A stretch of 64,000 nucleotides of DNA, from NCBI GenBank assembly GCA_030761205.1, contig JAULJL010000015.1, positions 11,165,501 to 11,229,500 on the forward strand, in the 5' to 3' direction. The translations under genes were made by a program, and so were the position numbers. Positions 1 through 11,200 of this stretch are shown piece after piece. The stretch comes from Fremontodendron californicum. Lineage: Eukaryota > Streptophyta > Magnoliopsida > Malvales > Malvaceae. The notes beneath the pieces were generated by a model. The model ran no database searches, was not told the origin of the DNA, and was given only the letters and a program-made list of their open reading frames with translations. Each line of letters begins with the position of its first letter. The stretch's first letter is position 1.

Positions 1-2
1 CA

Positions 3-2675
3 GCCAGCCAAGAAGAAACGACGATGATGTGGCATCGCAGATTAGGCCATATGTCAGAGCGAGGCTTGAAAGTCCTTGCAGAACGCAATCTCCTGCCCGG
101 GCTCAAGATGGTCAATTTACCTTTCTGTGAGCACTGTGTGATAAGCAAGCAGCATAGATTGAAGTTTGCTAAAGTAACTACAAGAAGCAAACACATACTG
201 GACTTAATCCATTCTGATGTGTGGGAGTCACCAGAAATATCCCTGGGTGGAGCAAAGTATTTTGTATCATTCATTGATGACTATTCCAGGAGATTATGGG
301 TGTACCCAATCAAGAAGAAGTCAGATGTGTTTCCAGTATTCAAGGAGTTCAAAGCACAAGTAGAGCTTGAAACTGGGAAAAGAATCAAGTGCTTGAGGAC
401 AGACAATGGAGGAGAATATGTAGACGGTAACTTTCTAGCATTCTGTAAGAAAGAGGGTATTATGAGACAATTCACGGTTGCACATACGCCTCAACAGAAT
501 GGTGTAGCAGAGCGGATGAACAGAACTCTCCTAGATAGAACAAGAGCCATGCTGAGAACAGCGGGATTGGCCAAATCTTTCTGGGCAGAAGCAGTCAAAA
601 CTACCTGTTATGTGATAAATCGATCACCATCAACGGCGATTGGTTTGAAGACGCCTATGGAGATGTGGAAAGGAAAGCCAGCTGATTATTCTTCTCTACA
701 TGTGTTTGGATGTCATGTGTACGTGATGTACAACTCCCAAGAAAGAACAAAGCTGGATCCAAAATCCAGAAAATATATATTCTTGGGTTATGCTGACGGT
801 GTTAAGGGGTATCGCCTGTGGGATCCCACTGCCCGCAAGGTTGTTGTCAGCAGAGATGTAGTTTTTGCAGAAAATGAACTCCAAAGTGAGCAAACAAATG
901 ACAACACTTCAAAAGAGACTGCTACAGTGCAGATGGATAGAAATTCTCAAGAAGATGATTCTTCTGAAGCAGAACCAGAGCATGAGGTACCAGAACCAGT
1001 TGAGTCCGAGGCTGTAGAAGTTCGACGGTCAACTCGTGAGAGAAGGCCTCCAAATTGGCACACGGAGTATGTTACGGAGAGCAATGTTGCATACTGTCTT
1101 TTAACAGAGGATGGAGAGCCATCAACTTTTCATGAAGCTACTAGTAGCCCAGATGCTTCTCTGTGGATGACAGCAATGCAGGAAGAAATTGAAGCTCTTC
1201 ACAAGAACGAGACATGGGAACTGGTGGAATTACCACGTGGCAGAAAAGCCATTGGTAACAAATGGGTCTACAAGATCAAGCGGGATAGCAATGATCAAGT
1301 AGAACGATATCGTGCTAGATTGGTTGTAAAAGGATATGCTCAGAAAGAAGGTATTGACTTCAACGAGATATTTTCTCCAGTTGTCAGACTTACTACTATC
1401 AGAGTAGTGTTGGCTATGTGTGCTGCATTTGATTTACATCTTGAACAACTAGATGTAAAGACGGCTTTTCTACATGGAGAGCTTGAAGAAGAAATTTATA
1501 TGCTCCAACCAGAAGGTTTTGTTGAAACAGGCAAAGAGAACTTGGTTTGCAGGTTGACCAAATCTCTGTACGGTCTAAAGCAGGCGCCCAGATGTTGGTA
1601 CAAGAGATTTGATTCTTTCATAATTAGCCTTGAATACAATAGACTGAGTTTAGACCATTGTACGTACTACAAGAGGTTTGATGATAATGATTTCATTATT
1701 TTGCTGTTGTATGTGGATGACATGTTGGTGGTAGGCCCCAACAAAGATCGAATCCAAGATTTGAAGGCACAGTTGGCTAGGGAGTTCGATATGAAGGACT
1801 TGGGACCCGCAAACAAGATTTTAGGGATGCAAATTCACCGAGACAGAAAAGACAGGAAAATTTGGCTTTCTCAAAAGAATTATCTGAGGAAGGTCTTGCG
1901 ACGCTTCAACATGCAAGACTGTAAGCCAATATCTACCCCACTTCTTGTCAATTGTAAATTATCCTCAGGTATGAGTCCTAGCAATGAAGCAGAGAGGATG
2001 GAAATGTCTCGAGTACCGTATGCATCAGCGGTGGGAAGCCTTATGTATGCTATGATATGTACAAGACCAGACATTGCACAAGCAGTGGGAGCGGTCAGTC
2101 GATTTATGGCAGATCCTGGTAGAGAGCATTGGAATGTTGTTAAGAGGATCCTTAGATACATTAAAGGAACCTCAGATGTTGCATTATGTTTTGGAGGATC
2201 AGAACTTGTTGTCAGAGGTTATGTTGATTCAGATTTTGCAGGTGATCTTAATAAAAGGAAATCCACTACTGGCTATGTGTTCACACTTGCAGGAGGAGCG
2301 GTAAGCTGGTTATCTAAGTTACAGACTGTTGTAGCTTTGTCTACTACAGAAGCTGAGTACATGGCAGCTACCCAAGCATGCAAGGAAGCAATATGGATAC
2401 AAAGGTTAATGGAAGAACTCGGGCACAAGCAGCAGAAGATTATTGTGTATTGTGACAGTCAGAGTGCCTTGCACATTGCAAGGAATCCAGCCTTTCATTC
2501 CAGGACAAAGCATATAGGTATACAGTATCACTTTGTTCGAGAAGTAGTAGAAGAAGGAAGTGTGGATATGCAAAAGATTCACACCAAAGACAACCTAGCA
2601 GATGTTATGACAAAGCCAATCAACACTGACAAGTTTATTTGGTGTCGATCCTCCTATGGTCTATCAGAAACGTAA
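3..2675 (+). CDS. copia Pol polyprotein (integrase, reverse transcriptase, RNase H), 5'-partial
   Basis: The frame is open from base 3 without a stop, so the ATG at 24 is probably internal. Counting residues from that ATG: the zinc-binding GAG-pre-integrase segment has HRRLGH near 4-9 and CEHC near 35-38. The integrase core carries the expected acidic triad at D65 (IHSDVW), D127 (TDNGGEY) and E163 (NGVAER). RT carries YVDD at 563-566 after the conserved SLYGLKQAPR. RNase H shows YVDSDFAG (D735, D737), E776 in STTEAEY and D811 in CDSQSA. The polyprotein is cleaved by the element's protease, here upstream of the window, and copies RNA to DNA and inserts it. No frameshift or stop is visible over 2.67 kb, so these domains look functional. 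Confidence 0.95.
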   Translation, partial: ASQEETTMMWHRRLGHMSERGLKVLAERNLLPGLKMVNLPFCEHCVISKQHRLKFAKVTTRSKHILDLIHSDVWESPEISLGGAKYFVSFIDDYSRRLWVYPIKKKSDVFPVFKEFKAQVELETGKRIKCLRTDNGGEYVDGNFLAFCKKEGIMRQFTVAHTPQQNGVAERMNRTLLDRTRAMLRTAGLAKSFWAEAVKTTCYVINRSPSTAIGLKTPMEMWKGKPADYSSLHVFGCHVYVMYNSQERTKLDPKSRKYIFLGYADGVKGYRLWDPTARKVVVSRDVVFAENELQSEQTNDNTSKETATVQMDRNSQEDDSSEAEPEHEVPEPVESEAVEVRRSTRERRPPNWHTEYVTESNVAYCLLTEDGEPSTFHEATSSPDASLWMTAMQEEIEALHKNETWELVELPRGRKAIGNKWVYKIKRDSNDQVERYRARLVVKGYAQKEGIDFNEIFSPVVRLTTIRVVLAMCAAFDLHLEQLDVKTAFLHGELEEEIYMLQPEGFVETGKENLVCRLTKSLYGLKQAPRCWYKRFDSFIISLEYNRLSLDHCTYYKRFDDNDFIILLLYVDDMLVVGPNKDRIQDLKAQLAREFDMKDLGPANKILGMQIHRDRKDRKIWLSQKNYLRKVLRRFNMQDCKPISTPLLVNCKLSSGMSPSNEAERMEMSRVPYASAVGSLMYAMICTRPDIAQAVGAVSRFMADPGREHWNVVKRILRYIKGTSDVALCFGGSELVVRGYVDSDFAGDLNKRKSTTGYVFTLAGGAVSWLSKLQTVVALSTTEAEYMAATQACKEAIWIQRLMEELGHKQQKIIVYCDSQSALHIARNPAFHSRTKHIGIQYHFVREVVEEGSVDMQKIHTKDNLADVMTKPINTDKFIWCRSSYGLSET

Positions 2676-2750
2676 GCAACATGGAATGGCAAGACAGAAA
2701 GAGTGGTGTGAAGATATGATTGGTTTAATCAAATCTTCAAGTGGGAGAAT

Positions 2751-3093
2751 TGTTAGAACTTATATAAGAAAGTCCCACATCGGTGGGAGCAACGAAGGAG
2801 TTCCTCCTTGAAGGCTATATAAAGAGCCTTAAGGAGAAGTATTAAAACCATCCCAAGAATTATCTCTTCCTCTCTTGTATACTTTCTTATATTCTTTGTG
2901 AGGTTGTTCTCTCCTAGTATTTAGAGAGAGGTGTTGTAATATTTTCTCATAGTGAAATTCTTCTAGTCTTGCCCCGTGGTTTTTCCCTTTATTCATTGAG
3001 GGTTTTCCACGTTAAATTTTGTGTGTTCAGTTCCTATTTTCTCATCTCTTATTTTAGTTGTGAGACACTATTCCATCACTCTGGTACCTAACA
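2751..3093 (+). repeat. copia 3' LTR
   Basis: The 343-bp segment begins TGTTAG and ends CTAACA, a perfect 6-bp terminal inverted repeat of the LTR type. It starts immediately after the polypurine tract that follows the Pol stop. It contains a USE-like box and a TATA box (separate entry), followed by CT-rich sequence typical of R/U5. The other LTR is outside the window, so identity between LTRs cannot be estimated. Confidence 0.9.
2771..2824 (+). promoter_or_regulatory. LTR promoter: USE-like box plus TATA box
   Basis: AGTCCCACATCG at 2771-2782 matches the plant snRNA upstream sequence element (RTCCCACATCG). TATATAAAG at 2816-2824 is a strong TATA box. The gap between them is 33 bp, the spacing known for plant RNA polymerase II snRNA genes (pol III types use about ten fewer). 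This would drive the genomic transcript from roughly 2850. The motif and spacing are seen directly; a functional role is inferred. Confidence 0.6.
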
Positions 3094-4454
3094 GTTTTCT
3101 TCAGGGTCAAAAGAAGCACACAACTGAAGAGGCTTATGAATTAACTAGAAATTCCGATATGAGTGAAAATAAATTATGTTTAAAAAATTTAAAATAAAAA
3201 ATAGGTAATCCTTTAAGTAAATAATTTTTTAGAAAAGTGGATAAAAATTTAGTAGTTTTTTAAGTGAGTAGTATTTAGAAGATTTAAGCGTTTTTTAAAA
3301 ATAAATAGATAATTTTTTTATTAAAAATATTATATAAAATATTAAAATACATAATTATTCTTATTTAATTTTTTTATTTTATAATTTATTTAATTATTTT
3401 ATATTTTCACCAATTGAATTGATATCACTTGACTTGTAATATCAACTCGTATATATATAGACTGTATCGATTTCATCTCAATTGCCTTCTCGTTTGATGT
3501 TCGCCGCCAGCAAGTGCGAGGCGACCAAACTCCTAACTAGGTATCGTTCTATTTTTTATAAAATAGAGATGTCAAAATGAACTCGAATCAAAAATTTGAT
3601 CGAAAAAATGGAAATTCGAACCTGTTCAAATTGTGTTCTCATTTGCGTGAAAGCAAGTTTTAGTTAACTGTTTTTAGCAGTTAACAGAGTTCTTGTCTGA
3701 TTATTTAAATATTATATACAGACATTTCCATGGGATGATGATAGACATCTGGGTCTTGTTCTGAAATATGTAGCTCTTTTCATCAAGAGCTTTCCTATTG
3801 TTTACTAAATGAGATAGGACTCGGAACTTCTTTTCGAATATGCTTTTGCTTTCATGGCTGTTTAGCAATTACTAGCTATCTATTATAAGTTATCATTTCT
3901 TGGTTGGGTGCAATTTTTTTATTTATTGTTTTGCTATGACTTTACTATGATGAAATTTGTGCAGCGAGTATCGTCGTCTATGCCTATCCCTGCATATTCC
4001 TTGTTATATGAAGATTTTCTGGGTTGGTTACAAAATATTTTATTCAGATTTTTTATTTTTTTTAAAAATATTCATATCTGATATCTATATCTGAGTCTGA
4101 CAAATATTTAGATATTAATATAAGATATAATCCTTCAAATATATAAAAAAAAAAAATTTAATATATTTATATTGGATATATACATATCCGTTTCCGATAC
4201 TAGTATGAAACAAGGTCTCGAGATATGGAGTCCAGTTATAGCTCGTCGCACAGATATCAAACCAAAGATGGAAAGCTATCCGTAGAGTTTTCCTTCCCTT
4301 TGTTTTCTTTGTCAGGCATGTATGTAACAGTCCCCTACCATCATATCTAAAGTAAAATATGAAAATAATACTCCTTCATCCCATTTCTTTGTTCATTTTT
4401 TTTTTTTTAAAAGTGTTTCAAAATTATCTTTTGATGATACCATGTTACATGCAG
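3094..4454. other. AT-rich intergenic stretch
   Basis: No coding signal that I can support. A possible acceptor-bounded exon-like piece lies just after the LTR (about 3107-3190), open in one frame and containing KKHTTEEAYELTR, but it then runs into AT-rich DNA and cannot be assigned. 4040-4200 contains ATATCTGA/TCTGAGT motifs resembling the dispersed repeat seen at 7328 and 57114, in degraded form. Confidence 0.4.
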
Positions 4455-4807
4455 AGTTTGCACGAATGGAGTCAACTCTCCAAGATAACTGCAATCTGCA
4501 AGTGCCAACCATCCATAAAGAATATTGAGAAATGTTTAGATGATATACCAGGCATCCATGCAGTTGCAGAAGCATTTGCTTCCTTAAGAGCCTCTCTTCA
4601 GTCGGGTCCTTAAAGTGGGTTCTGATTTTAAGGACATGTTTGGTCAAATTGAGAAGCTTAAGACTTTTCTTTTTGTAGATATTGCCAAGGATGTGGGGCA
4701 TTCAAAGAGAAGTATGCAGGCTACATATCAAGAGCTGACAAAAGCCTTGAAACTTAATTCAGCAGGAGGAAGAAGAGCAATGCATGGCAAGGACAGCATT
4801 AGATGAG
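4455..4807 (+). pseudogene. two exon-like blocks of an unrecognised gene (fragment)
   Basis: Two blocks look like exons. 4455-4605 (151 nt) is preceded by a TTACATGCAG acceptor and followed by GT. 4679-4807 (129 nt) is preceded by a polypyrimidine tract and GTAG and followed by GTAAG. The phases match (one base plus two), and the join reads through as 92 residues: SLHEWSQLSKI near the start, IPGIHAVAEAFASLRASL before the junction, then DIAKDVGHSKRSMQATY, ending at TGA just before the second donor. No family is recognised. No convincing upstream exons exist in the window. It could be a gene fragment, or a gene interrupted by the copia insertion at 3093. Confidence 0.3.
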
Positions 4808-5149
4808 GTAAGAATTCACCTTAAACTTATGATATAAAAGTATCATATGTTTTTTTTTTTTTTTTTTAATTTATTTAATGTGAAACTAACTAAGTTTAGC
4901 CATGCTCCAGTTCAAGTCAAATTAGAATGCTAGATCTAAGGAGGCGACAGAATATAGTAAGGAACAACTTCAATGAAGCAGATCAGTAATGTCTGGCAAT
5001 AAGAAAAGCGCAGTAGAAAGCTAGGACCTCTTTAGACAGCAGAGGTTTATGTATTTAGTGTATATATTAAAACGTATCAGTATCATAATCAAAACGATAC
5101 ATTTATGGAGACGTTGCTGATTACTTTGATATATACTGCTACTATTAAT

Positions 5150-5365
5150 GGGTTTTGCTAACGAGTGCCCTTAGGACACTCTTTAAAGTTAGTTAATATA
5201 TTATTTATAATAATAATATTATATTAAATGCAAGACACTCTTTAAAGTTAGTTAATATATTATTTATAGTAATAATATTATATTAAATGCAGTAGTTGAT
5301 AATTTTATTCATCATTTTCAATGCATTAAATGAAGATATTATTAAGACATCCGTTAACAAAATCC
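5150..5365. mobile_element. MITE with 9-bp target duplication (MULE type)
   Basis: The 216-bp element starts GGGTTTTGCTAACG and ends CGTTAACAAAATCC, imperfect terminal inverted repeats. It is flanked by a perfect 9-bp direct repeat ACTATTAAT (5141-5149 and 5366-5374), the size made by Mutator-like transposases. Inside, a 59-bp unit starting GACACTCTTTAAAG is tandemly duplicated (5175 and 5234). A related copy in the opposite orientation lies at 50270-50453 with its own 9-bp duplication. It codes for nothing. Confidence 0.75.
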
Positions 5366-6509
5366 ACTATTAATTACATTATGGTTAGCAGAACTGATGT
5401 TTAGTGTGTACAACCATGCATATGGGGATTGAAGTGGATCTCTGTGAGACTGTTATCTCTGTGTTTAGCATGTATGTATATAAGTATTTACTTGCTTGGT
5501 AGAATGAATAAAAAAGTGAAAAGAGAGAAAAGTAAATAGAGGAAAAATATTTTTTTTTATTGATATATTTGATAAGAAAGATGAAAAAAAAAAATAATAG
5601 AAAAAATAACTTTATTTTCATTCATTGTTTATTTTGCCATTATACTTTTTATAAGTTTAAAAATTTAAAAATTATGAACAACCTTGTAAATGTTTATACT
5701 CGATTCACATTTCTTTCATTTTTTTCACTAATTTTTTTAATTTATAATGATTTGCTTTTGTGAATAAAAATTTTTTAAAAAAAAAAGAACTTTTCTATTT
5801 TCTTTCTTTACATTTTTTTTTTTCCTATCAAACATTATCCATCTATTTTTTTACATTTTTCTTTCCTATCAAACATTATCCATCTATTTTTTCACTCTAG
5901 CAAGCATAGGAAGAGAGAATATTTTGATATGGTGATCTTCATTGCCAGAGGAGCTGTGCCAGTTAGTTGTAGCATTAGCATGCATCATCAATTCAGCAAT
6001 CAGCAATCAGCACTACATATACATACACATACACATACACATACACATACATGAATCATGTCTAAGATAATTTGACATACATCATCAGTATCATCATCCT
6101 TATACCATGAAGGGGGATGCAATGAATTTATTTTCTTATCTCCTGCATGTGTAAAAGTACCCAATACAAACATGGACATTTATCTCTAAAAATCATTGCA
6201 ATAATTTTGTATCATCATCTCTTACGGTAGTAGCATAGAACAGGGCACCAGCTACAAAACCCAAATATAAACTGAAGAAATAAAACATTAACATATTACT
6301 CAAGAATCCAACTAATAGCAAAAACAAAATTATAGAATCTACAAAAAAAAGAACATTTATCAACACTCAAAACATGGTTAACTTCAAAACTTTCCAACAT
6401 ATATAAATTTTCTGATAAATTTTACATAATATTTACAAACCAGAAGCTGACTATTTAGATACTATGGAGAACGAGTAAAGAAGAAAAAGAAGCTAAAGTT
6501 AATGAACAT

Positions 6510-6511
<2 letters not shown>

Positions 6512-6548
<37 letters not shown>
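6512..6548. repeat. (GA)n microsatellite
   Basis: Uninterrupted alternating AG/GA of about 37 bp, bounded by AACATAA and ACAGGCAG. Length-polymorphic in most plants. Confidence 0.9.
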
Positions 6549-6550
<2 letters not shown>

Positions 6551-7327
6551 AGGCAGCTTCCAAGACAAAGGAATAAAAGAATGAAATTATCTCTAACCTA
6601 TAAAAAGTGGTATTTTCTTTCCCCTTCTTTCCATGTTTTCTCTTAGGATCCTATATATAGTAATTCAGTATCAGTCTTATCGGTCTGCTCATGCTAGCTT
6701 TCGGTTATGCTTGTTAAAAGATTTTTGCTTCGGAATATTAGCTTTCCAGAACAAGAATACCTTCTTGCATCTTTTAAACTCAAGATGACAATGTGGTAGG
6801 ACTCGATTTACTGTGGACTCTCCTCCTTACTTCTGACTGCAAAAATCCATAAACGGAATCAGCTTAAGGAGTTGCACATACAGAATTGCTGATTGCATCT
6901 ATAGCACACTATGAATTTAATGCATTTCAAGCGTGCATCAGTAGCCACTAAAACAATCATGTCTGCCATATGATGCAATATCATGTGGACATGAGAGCTA
7001 CGGATTAAACAAAGATCAAGCATATGATTGCTTACTGGATATTGATTTCCACCTGTTGATTTACTCTGTCCAGGATCTGAGGTTTGTGATCTTGGGACTC
7101 CAGGAAATGGTCTTTGAATGAAATCCTGTACATGATTATAAATGCTGCACACCATTGCACCAAAATGATCATGTAAATATGAGCTAGGTTCAAAAAGAAA
7201 AAAGAAGAAAATGTAAATTTAAAGAATCTGACGTTCAAGAGTCAAAAGTGGGTCTTATTGCACAATATACAAAAAGCGTGGGCGCAATCATTCTATAATT
7301 GATCTAAGCTAGCAGGGTACTTAAAGG

Positions 7328-7498
7328 CTATGTTACTCGGACTCAGGTGTGAGTGCCGGATACGGGTATGTTCAATTTTTTCTAAGTTTTCCATGTATTT
7401 GGAGGGTCATATCTCCATACTCATGTCCGGATATGAGTCGGATATAGGTGTCTGACACGGGTACTTCAAGAAAAATAAAGAGTCGGAGCAATATTAGC
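7328..7498. repeat. dispersed ~170-bp repeat, copy A
   Basis: Begins CTATGTTACTCGGACTC and ends AGAGTCGGAGCAATATTAG, so its ends are inverted copies (GTTACTCGGACTC against GAGTCGGAGCAAT). The middle is rich in GGATACGGGTATG and GGTGTCTGACACGGGTA. Two further copies lie at 56744-56915 and 57114-57292 with the same order of motifs, marking a MITE-like family. No clear target duplication was made out. Confidence 0.6.
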
Positions 7499-8274
7499 TT
7501 AAAGGAAGCTGAAGTTTGTAAACACAAACATAAAAAAGGCATCCCATACAACTCGCAATCATCACAAGAATATAGTGAAATCAATAGAAGAATAATATAT
7601 CCATCTTAATCAATGACCATATGATCCAGAATTTTAAAAGTTCATTTGCTAACGACATTGTCTTACGGGGAAATTGCAAGGCAATTTTTTAGGTGATAAC
7701 TGATTATGTGGGGAAAAGGTGCAAACTTATTCTCATTCTCATCATAGATGAACACAATGTCCACTGATAAAACAGTTAAAAATATGTATGATGTAATGAA
7801 GAACTAGTACTCTAACCATAGAGTTAAAGTAGGTCATTTATCTCACCAGTCATTGCCCCTTTACCTTTCCATAACCCCAATCCAACCTTATTCATCCAAG
7901 AGAAACAGCTATAGTTTTAACTGCAATGCTGGTGTGCAGATATGTGATTCAAATTTTAGATCATTCAGGATGTTAGAAATTTTACAGATCCAAACCACCC
8001 CTAAGGCCAGTGTTTACTTCATTATTAGAAAAGCCACAATCTAATTCAGCTCTAAATTAATAAAATCAATTGTGACTTGTTTCCACTCATTTCTTGGGGT
8101 AATTCAACTTCATCCTTGTTATTGATAAAAACCATTCCCCCATAAAGCAAAAGTATCATCAACCATACATCCTGAGCTAAACAGGATGGATAAAAGATAA
8201 TTACCTAACTTCCATGAAATTTGCATAGTTATAATTACTTAATTTTAGTCGAAAACATCATCTGAGAAGTGGAG

Positions 8275-11200
8275 CTATGATGAGGAAATCGAGCATATAC
8301 TTGCATGCTTAATGTGTATCACCGTATGCAAGCGCATGAGCCTGTCTCTATAGTTAAATCTATAAGACATGATCATAGGGCCAAAAATACTCGTATGACA
8401 AAAAAAAAAATGGGATAAGTTAAAATGTGACACCTTAGGCGATGTCTGTTGCAGGCTGTGAAGAAGGCAACAAAACCATTTAATATACTTCTGACAGCAC
8501 GAAAAACCTGAAAAGATCACAGAAAAAAATAAGTAAAATAAACATAAAGAAAGACATATTTATCAAGTTACAGTAATGTCTTCTAACCTGGGAAAAAAGG
8601 TCATTCCAAAGTGAGCGCCATATTGAAACTTCATACGTGCTCACTGTCGCTTCAGAAGCTGAAGCAAGCTGAATTATGCTACTTAAAGACCGCCATATAT
8701 TTCCAACAAAATCAGAGATGAAGCCATACACATAAGCCACAAAACTGGCTAATGCAAGGACCAGACGTATCGGGGCATATAGCATTTCCCAAAGAATACA
8801 AAATATGGGATACAGGACGGAAGTTGCTGCAGTAGCATGAAATAAGAAGATTGAACATAATTACTATATTGAATCAATGACCTTAAATAAGGAAATAGCT
8901 TACGGAATTTCAATCATCTAATCACCTACCAATGTTCCAGAGAACTAAGCCAATAAACCATATGGGCATCAGTATAACCTCCATGAGATCCCCCACTAGA
9001 CTGTAGAAAGAACCAATCGCAATCCATATGACCGAAAAGAAGCTTTCCATTACTTCACTGAACATATTCCAAATTGGCAAAAGGAAGCCCAAAAAATCCA
9101 TAAATGGTTCTGCCAGTGGTAGATAAAGAAAAGAGAAAAATGACCGACTAGCACGCGTAACCATCAAAAACCACTCCACAGCCTTCTGAAAGTTATGTAG
9201 AAAGAGCATAGTTCCCAAGTACTTGATCCTCGATACCATCTCCCAGGTTTCTATCCAATCAAAAAGTGGCCCACATAAACGAGAAGCAGTTGCCTTAAGA
9301 ACAGGGACATTTTTGTATAGATCATAAAATCCTATTAGAACGGTAATGATTGAAATCAAAACATATAGAGCTCTGGCCAGAGGGCACATCCATGGGCGAT
9401 AGATATGGCAAAAGCCAGGATATGATTGAAGAAAAAGGGCCCAAGATGGAAGACCAGCCTCTAATAAACGAAGTAACCTCAGATCAGGCGTTATTATTTG
9501 CTGTAGTTTAAATGGGAGATCGCTATCATCAAATCTAAACAAAATAAGAACATCCCTATACTCTGTGGCTTCGACTGCATTTTCATTAGAGTTGTCTAAT
9601 GAGTTTTCATCTTGCCTTTGGGTTTCCTCACAATAGACATCAACTTCAACTCCAGTAATAATTGCCTTAGTGACTTTCCTTCTCTTATAAGGCCCAGTGG
9701 GAGGAGGAGTGTGTGGCTGAAATGTTTCGGAGTCCAAAGTTGCAGGGTACACCTTGAAATTGCCACAATGATCATGGGGAAAATTATCCTCAATGCTGAA
9801 ACCATCATCATTATCATCATCAAAAGGGGTCGGCTTTGGAAAATCTTCTTCGGCATCATAGAAGACCTCTCCTAAAAATAATCCAGATTAAAGACTGTAT
9901 CAAAACAGCACATTTTTTTCATTGAGAAAAAAGAGATAATGCAGCTTCAGGCTTCTAAGGGCTATCATGTGGTAAACAGCAAAATTGACATGCACTGGAT
10001 TAAAGTTCAGATTTCCAATTTTTTTCTAAGAGAAAAACTCCGCTATCACAGAAAGAGAAAAAGGGAGGTGTTTAGCAGTGAAATATAAATTATGGTAGAT
10101 ACATAGATTGATATACAGACAACCAATTAAACACATCCAGTAATTTATTTAACCATTTTCCAAACAGATTTTGTACCTATCACAGTAAACAGACATAATG
10201 GTAACTTCACCTACAAAAAGTATTTGCTACGTCATACAAAGGCATAAAGGAAGCTGCTGCATGTGATCAAATCAATGTTAATTGAGCTGTTTTCAGCATG
10301 TAAGAGACTTGAGGGCACAACACCTCAATTGCAACTAAGAGGAATGAAATAACATATATAATACTGATTTATAAGGCATAGAATTAGCAGCTACTGTATA
10401 AGACAACTATAGGAATGGCATAGAAAATATTAATAATCAACCATACACGTACATATTCAGATGAAAAGCTGACATACAGGTCAAAATATTAAAGCAGTTT
10501 TTTCTGCTATACTGCAGAAAACTGGCAGGCTAAAGGTCATGCCTACAACAACTTATTAGGCTAAGCCAGAATAACGGGACATTTCTATTTAATCACATTT
10601 AAAAGATGAAGATTTGCAGGTTTGACTAAATTAGCTGTCAAAAGAACAGCACAAGATTGGAAACACATGCACTTAAGGATGACTAGTTTCAGGTGTCCAC
10701 GTCCCTTTCTAGCAGACTATTGTAGGAAAACTAGTTACCACCAACACAGGCAAACTAGAGTCACATGTTTAAGTGCCTGTTAAGTTTCAGAGACTACAGG
10801 CTCTATAAAGCTTTTCTGCAAGAATAAAGCTTTGGCAAACCTAGACCAACAAATATCAGAGGCCAACTTTTAGGAAAAAGCAACTAGAGGGAAAACTAAA
10901 ATTCCAGTGGCACAATTTAGGATATGCAAATGCCAACTCATCATAGAACTTTTCTATAGCATTTGTAGACAGGGTTATAGACAGTTGTTGATACAGGGTA
11001 ATACCTTAATAAAGGATTCAAATACAGGCAACCTTAGAAAACATATTTTAAGAAGAAAACAGAAGCTAAAACCACAGATAATGTTACTAGTCTGGCTTCT
11101 CACCAAACTCTTGAACAATGTAACAGAGTTATCCTTCTCAAAATTACTTTCAAGTGAAAGATTACAATCTTCTATACAGGGGTTCTAAGGAGGTTACTCT

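Larger units (their letters stand above)
1..3093 (+). mobile_element. Ty1/copia retrotransposon, 3' part (5' end outside window)
   Basis: The window opens inside a copia element. The open frame runs from GAG-pre-integrase through integrase, reverse transcriptase and RNase H, which is the copia order (integrase before RT). It is followed by a purine-rich tract (AAGTGGGAGAAT) directly against a 343-bp LTR. The 5' LTR, gag and protease must lie upstream of base 1, so the target-site duplication cannot be tested; the five bases after the LTR are GTTTT. The intact frame suggests a fairly young copy. The domain style resembles the Tnt1/Tork lineage, which is inference from motifs only. Confidence 0.95.
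5366..8274. other. AT-rich intergenic DNA with microsatellites, 3' flank of the membrane-protein gene
   Basis: No supported gene. 6013-6053 is an (ACATAC)n-type microsatellite and 6512-6548 a (GA)n tract. 7328-7498 is a dispersed repeat (own entry). The part near 8274 would hold the 3' UTR of the minus-strand gene; I did not find a single convincing poly(A) signal among the many A/T runs. Confidence 0.45.
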
